Under the pieces are notes generated by a model. That model worked only from the letters and a program-made list of their open reading frames with translations. It was not told where the DNA came from and did not search any database. DNA of 64,000 nucleotides. It comes from Corinectria fuckeliana. Its lineage: Eukaryota > Ascomycota > Sordariomycetes > Hypocreales > Nectriaceae. The stretch is taken from NCBI GenBank assembly GCA_019137255.1, contig WPDH01000228.1, positions 1 through 64,000 of the forward strand. The letters are read 5' to 3'. Of this stretch, positions 59,803 to 64,000 are shown piece after piece; the stretch's first letter is position 1, and every line of letters starts with the position of its first letter. Both the position numbers and the translations under genes were made by a program.

Positions 59803-60310
59803 TTAGAGCATCCTTTCCTTTTCATCCTCTGCTGTCCTCCCAAAAGCTCTTATCCTTTCCCCCCATAACGAGATGACCAAGGTAATTGGGGCTCCGAGGG
59901 CGATGAATATAAGAGCCAGGAGGCTATTTCCCCAGCCATAACCAAGCTTCTCGTACAGCTGTGGTGCAAAGATGGGAAAGGCAAATCCAAGTATATATGT
60001 CCATAGGCGCGTGGCCGCACTGGCGCTGGCCGCACGGGGGCTACTGAACTCGTCCACCAGGTACGCCGTCATTCCCTGTGCGAACATTAAGGCGCCGCAA
60101 GTGAAGAAGAAGACACCAAAGTCGACTGCTACCCTAGAAGAAGCCGGGCAAGTGCGGGGCTCTCTGTATCGTATGTATCAGGGTCTGCCTCATGCTCCCA
60201 GCATGCTATTCGTCCGCTACTCGCCTACAAAGCTGGAGAAGGGCCTAGACTCAGAATCTGCCTTGGCTGATGGGAGGCACCCCTGCGTACCCAGCATGGC
60301 CTCACGCAAT
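59803..60310 (-). pseudogene. C-terminal relic of an MFS transporter
   Basis: The translation at 60135-59803 ends a 12-helix major facilitator of the drug-antiporter type: GVFFFTCGALMFAQGMTAYLVDEF, then ILGFAFPIFAPQLYEKLGYGWGNSLLALIFIALGAP and a charged tail ending KERML. A further fragment with SRPFSSFVGE-like sequence lies at about 60220-60300, out of phase. Stops separate the pieces, and no start or N-terminal half was found within range. The rest of the gene has therefore been lost or moved. Family identification is from the membrane pattern and the YLVDEF-type motif. Confidence 0.6.
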
Positions 60311-60581
60311 TGGTTGGAAATAGTGCGCTATTGATTCCGTGTCTGCAGGTCTACTTACTTCACATCTTCAGCTTCAGCTTCTCCTCTTCGCCTCCTCCTC
60401 CGTAGATATCCCCCCCTCGTAGACATCTGTGTACGAAGAACGTGAAAGACCCGCCGCCTGATGATCTAGATGTACCATTTTATCAGCTAGTTTACGCAAG
60501 GCCGCTTCTACTGGAAACTCCAAGGAACACCCACGCACGACCGTCTTGGCTTCCCGTCTTGGGACTTCTTGGCTGCAGCAA
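60136..60581. other. Region between the MFS relic and the Q-rich gene
   Basis: Contains the out-of-phase part of the MFS relic (to about 60,310) and the leader of the next gene. No other gene seen. Confidence 0.4.
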
Positions 60582-63488
60582 ATGGCTACTCCACAGCCTC
60601 AACACCAGCAGGGACAGCTGCCACAGTCGTATCCTCCCATCGCGACGCCCTCGCCGCTTGTGGCTCGCAAGTCTGTCGCTAGGAAGGCAGTTGGCCAGCC
60701 CCCTGGAACCCAGGCGCATCATCCACGGCCTGTTTCTGTTGCCGTGTCGCCTTTGCCCCCGCCTCTGCAAGTACAGCAGCAGCAGCAGCAACAACAACAA
60801 CAGCAACAGCAAGGCTACGCGGCGTCAAACTCGCAACCTGTGCAAAACCAAGCCCAATACACGCACCAGCCGCAGGTCCAGCATATACAACATATCCAGA
60901 ATGTTCAGCAAACTCGACATGCTCAGCAGTTACAAAAGGGCCAGCATGTCCGACAAGGCCAATCGAATCAGCAGTACCAGCAAATCCACCATCAGCAGCC
61001 TCAGCCATCAGTCCATGCAGTATTGAATCCTCAAAGTCCTCAGAGCCAAGCTCTATACACCCATAATCAACAAGTACAGCCGTTTCAACAGGCCCAGCAG
61101 CAGCAACCGCAACTGCAACCTCAACCACAGCCGCAGCTACAGCCGCAACACCAGCATCTTCAGCAGCAACAATATCCACAGCAACAAGGCCGGCCGCAGA
61201 ACCACCGGAGTCTTCAGCAGCAGCAGTATCAACGTCCACAGCAGCAAGGCCAGCCCCAAGACCAACATCAACACCAGCAGCAAGGCCAGCCGCAGCATCA
61301 ACGTCAACACACACCTCAACAGCAACCTGCTCTCACCGGAACCTCAACGTTGCCAATCCACCCTAAGCCCTCTCAACATGCCCCAGAACACCAAGCACAA
61401 GAGCCCAGCCCTACGTCTCAGCTGCAGCGTGTGATGACCTACAACGGCAACACGCAGTCAATTTCATCGGCAGGACTTGGCCGACCTGCAAGCATCATTA
61501 GCAGTAATAGTATTCTGGCCCCTGGCACCACAATTACTACACCTGGAACCGTAGCAAGTCCCACCTGGCAGCAGTCTGGTGGTGATGTAAGGCGGACCAT
61601 TAGTGCGCCAGCCAAGTCACAATCGCAGCATTGCAACTTTTGCAAGAACGGTACTTTCACCCAAACATCTAGATGCATGCCGAGCTGATAGAAAACCATA
61701 GTCATCCAGGGCAATGTCACCTTCTATACCTGCCTCGTCTGTAGCACCGCTCACATCGCAACCGCCTTCTGCGTTTGGTGTGTCACGTCTGACCCAGGAA
61801 GGCCAATTCACCGCCACGATAAATCATACTACGTGACCGAGTCTGACCGGCTTTATCAGCCCCCCAACACACCGGTTCCGACGCAGCTCTGGGCCATCCG
61901 CAAGAACGTCTCCGGGAGGACATGGTACACCCACAAGGCTACAGGGCTCAAAACGCATATCAAGCCGAAGCCAGTGGCCATGCCGGGCGATTCTGCGATG
62001 CCGCCTGGTTGGGCACAGCGCAAGGCTCCAGATGGACGCACGTACTACCTCAACACCAGGACCGGCACCAGCACCTGGACGAAGCCGGCGAACTCACTGC
62101 CGAGCGGATGGAGAGAGCTGAAGACTCCAGATTCGGTGCCCTACTACGTCCAAGAAATTCTCGGCTTGTCCACGTGGGACCAGCCAGGAGAGCAGCCAAA
62201 GTCTAGAGGGCTCTCAGGTGCGGCAGATATGTCGGCGGCCGGGCTTGTGTCTGCGACGAAGGCCGCGGCTCGGATGATGGGGAAGTTTGGGAAGAAGCAG
62301 AACTTGAAGAAGATGGGGAGGCTTGTGAACCAAGCCAACACTCTGACGGGTGGCGACGATTTGGGTCTCGGAGGCAGCGATGGTGATGATGGAAATGGCG
62401 ATGATGATGGTCAAGCGGAGGAGGACCAAGCTCCAGGGGATGAAGGTCAAGGAGAGGGAGGATACCAAGAGCAGACTCAGTCGATGGACAGCCAACAGAC
62501 CATGTATGATCAACAGCCAGCATACGACCAACAAGCCACGTACAGCCAGCAGCCATACGACCAGCAGCCAGCTTACCAACAACCGATTTATCAGCAACCG
62601 GCTTTCGAACAGCAGTCTGTCTTTCAGCAGCAGCAGCCCGTCTTTGAGCAGCAACCGCCTTTCCAGGAACAATCCGTCTACAATCAAGATTCTGCATTTC
62701 AACAACAGCCTACATACGAACAACAATCGGCTTACCAACAACAACTTTGTGAGCCAGTACCAGACCAGCAGCCCCTGGTATTTGAGCCTGTTCCACCACA
62801 GGGCCAACAAGACTATTTCCAGCAAGGCGAGCAGCAAGAACAGTACATCACTGAGGCGTCGTCTAGTCAGCAACCTCTCGTCTCGGACTCTGTGTTTTCT
62901 CCCACAAATCAACAGTCCACCGTGTTCGAGTACTCGGAGCAGGACCAGTCGGCGGCGGTGAATATCACCGTCGTCGAGGACAATTCAAGCCCTTTTGTTG
63001 ATACCAGCCAGTACAACAACATGGACCAGCCTTTTCAACAAACTGTCGTGCTTGACGAAACCTCGCTGGTCAACAACGATGTCAACAATGCCACCCAGTT
63101 CAATCAAACCGAGGCTGCGGTAGAGAGCACCTTACAACAGTCGCCAACCCCATCAGCGCCTCCGTCATTTCTACTTGACCAAGGCTTGGAAGCAACGCCG
63201 TCAGTGCCTCCTGAGCCACCAGGGCTTTTTGTACAATCGACACAGGATAACGCTGTTCCGCCCATGGTAGTAGACTCTGTTTTATCGGAGCAGTCTACCT
63301 TCAGTCCCTTCAATCAGCAGGATGTGGCGGCGTATTCCATTCAAGAATCACTAGCAATGCAAGGAGAAATGAACGCCCTAGCACTCATTTCTTCGGATCA
63401 GGTTGTCGTCAACGAGACGCCGAATCCCAGTGGAAATGGTGGATCACTAGCGATGCAAGGAGAAAACAATGCTCTAGCACTCATCTGA
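60582..63488 (+). CDS. Glutamine-rich protein with Cys-rich module and WW domains
   Basis: Unknown function. Exons 60582-61650 and 61702-63488 join in phase over a 51-nt intron, giving 951 residues. Residues 1 to ~345 are Gln-rich (a run of 13 Gln at about 65-77). A Cys/His module crosses the splice: SQHCNFCKN, FYTCLVCSTAHIATAFCVWC, likely zinc-binding, near residues 348-385. Then come three WW-like units: a degenerate one (LWAIRKNVSGRTWYTHKATG), and two good ones, PPGWAQRKAPDGRTYYLNTRTGTSTWTKP (given as its Trp/Tyr pattern, W...YY...W) and SGWRELKTPDSVPYYVQ...STWDQP. A glycine/Asp stretch and Gln/Tyr/Pro repeats follow, then a C-terminal duplicated motif SLAMQGExNALALI. Proline-ligand binding by the WW domains is likely from the family; a scaffold or prion-like role is a guess. 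The start is the first ATG; a 5' exon is not excluded. Confidence 0.75.
60774..60812 (+). repeat. CAG/CAA run encoding 13 glutamines
   Basis: Thirteen consecutive CAG and CAA codons inside the Q-rich gene. Mixed codons limit slippage, and the run begins an extensive Gln-rich region. Confidence 0.9.
63348..63485 (+). repeat. Duplicated 42-nt unit at the 3' end of the Q-rich gene
   Basis: Two direct copies, 63348-63389 and 63444-63485, each encode SLAMQGE-x-x-NALALI-type sequence (SLAMQGEMNALALI and SLAMQGENNALALI). The second copy is directly followed by the stop codon. Third-position differences show they have diverged somewhat since duplication. Confidence 0.85.
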
Positions 63489-63741
63489 AATGGCATACAT
63501 CAACAGAAGAATATAGGAGTGGGGGGCTGTTTTTATAATAATGCCTTTTTTTGTCGTTTTCTCTATTCTCTCCCTAAACCCATAGTAAAGCCTCTTCCTT
63601 CCTCCAAGGGCTTTCATGTAAGGGCCTTCCGCCAAGGGACTTCTTCCAAAGTCAACTCGATAGCACTGTTCTGAGTGCACTGAGTTTACCTACCCGAAGA
63701 CACTACCGGAAACAATCCCATGCTTACCCATCCGAAACCAA

Positions 63742-64000
63742 TCAGTTCTGGATATAGTGAAGCGAGGTATCCAGCTCAGCCAGCTCAAGGCCAGCGTTGA
63801 CCTCGTCCAGGTTTCTTCCAGACCAACCGCAATCCCAAAAGGTCAGCAGTGCCCACAGCTTGATGATGCTGTGGATGTAGGCAAAGGCAATCTGGCAGAC
63901 CACCAGCGGGAAGTCGGAGGGGTAGCGACAAAAGTGTGGGATGATCTTGACCACCTTCGTGAAGAGCATCCAGGCCAGAAGAAGCAGCACCTCGGCTGCA
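63742..64000 (-). CDS. C-terminal end of a family-2 glycosyltransferase (partial)
   Basis: The frame is open from the window edge at 64000 to a stop at 63742, so only about 85 C-terminal residues are seen. The sequence AEVLLLLAWMLFTKVVKIIPHF, YPSDFPLVVCQIAFAYIHSIIKLWALLTFWDCGWSGRNL matches the membrane end of fungal Cps1-type polysaccharide synthases (type 2 glycosyltransferases), which have a conserved LWALLTFWD...WSGRNLD end. These proteins support cell-wall or surface polysaccharide formation and are needed for hyphal growth and virulence in some pathogens (established for related proteins). The N-terminus, including catalytic motifs, lies outside the window. Confidence 0.75.
   Translation of the reverse strand, partial: AAEVLLLLAWMLFTKVVKIIPHFCRYPSDFPLVVCQIAFAYIHSIIKLWALLTFWDCGWSGRNLDEVNAGLELAELDTSLHYIQN

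Overview
The window looks like a nuclear chromosome segment of a filamentous ascomycete, most likely a Sordariomycete. Genes are dense on both strands. They are split by short introns (about 50-100 nt) with GTRNGT-like donors, CTRAC-type branch sites and YAG acceptors. The gene content is typical of such fungi: chitin synthase, a very long sulfite reductase beta chain, KEI1, an external Ca-binding NADH dehydrogenase and a DUF7730-type protein. The first ~1.05 kb is extremely AT-rich and coding-free, as expected for RIP-mutated repeat DNA, and contains a 2-base N gap. No bacterial, viral, CRISPR or insertion-sequence feature was seen.

Left and centre (about 2.8-47.3 kb) is mostly conserved housekeeping. 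In order: chitin synthase (+), sulfite reductase beta (-), KEI1 (-), Rab GTPase YPT6 (-), NOP53 (+), external NADH dehydrogenase (-), uridine kinase URK1 (-), GID8 (+), complex I NDUFS4 (-), ATP synthase subunit f (+), ribose-5-phosphate isomerase (-), a large Ala/Gln/Pro-rich RGG-ended protein (+), MCM6 (-), then an acetamidase-type amidase (-) divergent from a class III aminotransferase (+). I resolved most exon structures by matching reading phase at splice sites, and those coordinates are in each entry.

The right part (about 47.9-60.3 kb) is looser and more accessory in character. It holds a DUF7730-type membrane protein, a fungal CorA-like membrane protein whose reading frame is locally disrupted, a small secreted cysteine-rich protein with its own TATA box, a large Ser/Thr kinase with a long N-terminal extension, a 106-residue three-exon gene of unknown function, and a C-terminal relic of an MFS transporter. 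After it come a glutamine-rich WW/Cys-rich protein (+) and the C-terminal end of a family-2 glycosyltransferase that runs off the window (-).

Functional links include two oxidative-phosphorylation subunits (NDUFS4 and ATP17) that share a 316-bp divergent promoter. MCM6 has two MluI-box (ACGCGT) motifs upstream, matching G1/S control known in yeasts. The amidase/aminotransferase pair could form a small nitrogen-scavenging unit with GATA motifs between the genes. I did not find a convincing entirely new system. The best candidates for novelty are the small secreted protein, the kinase, the 106-residue gene and the Q-rich WW protein.
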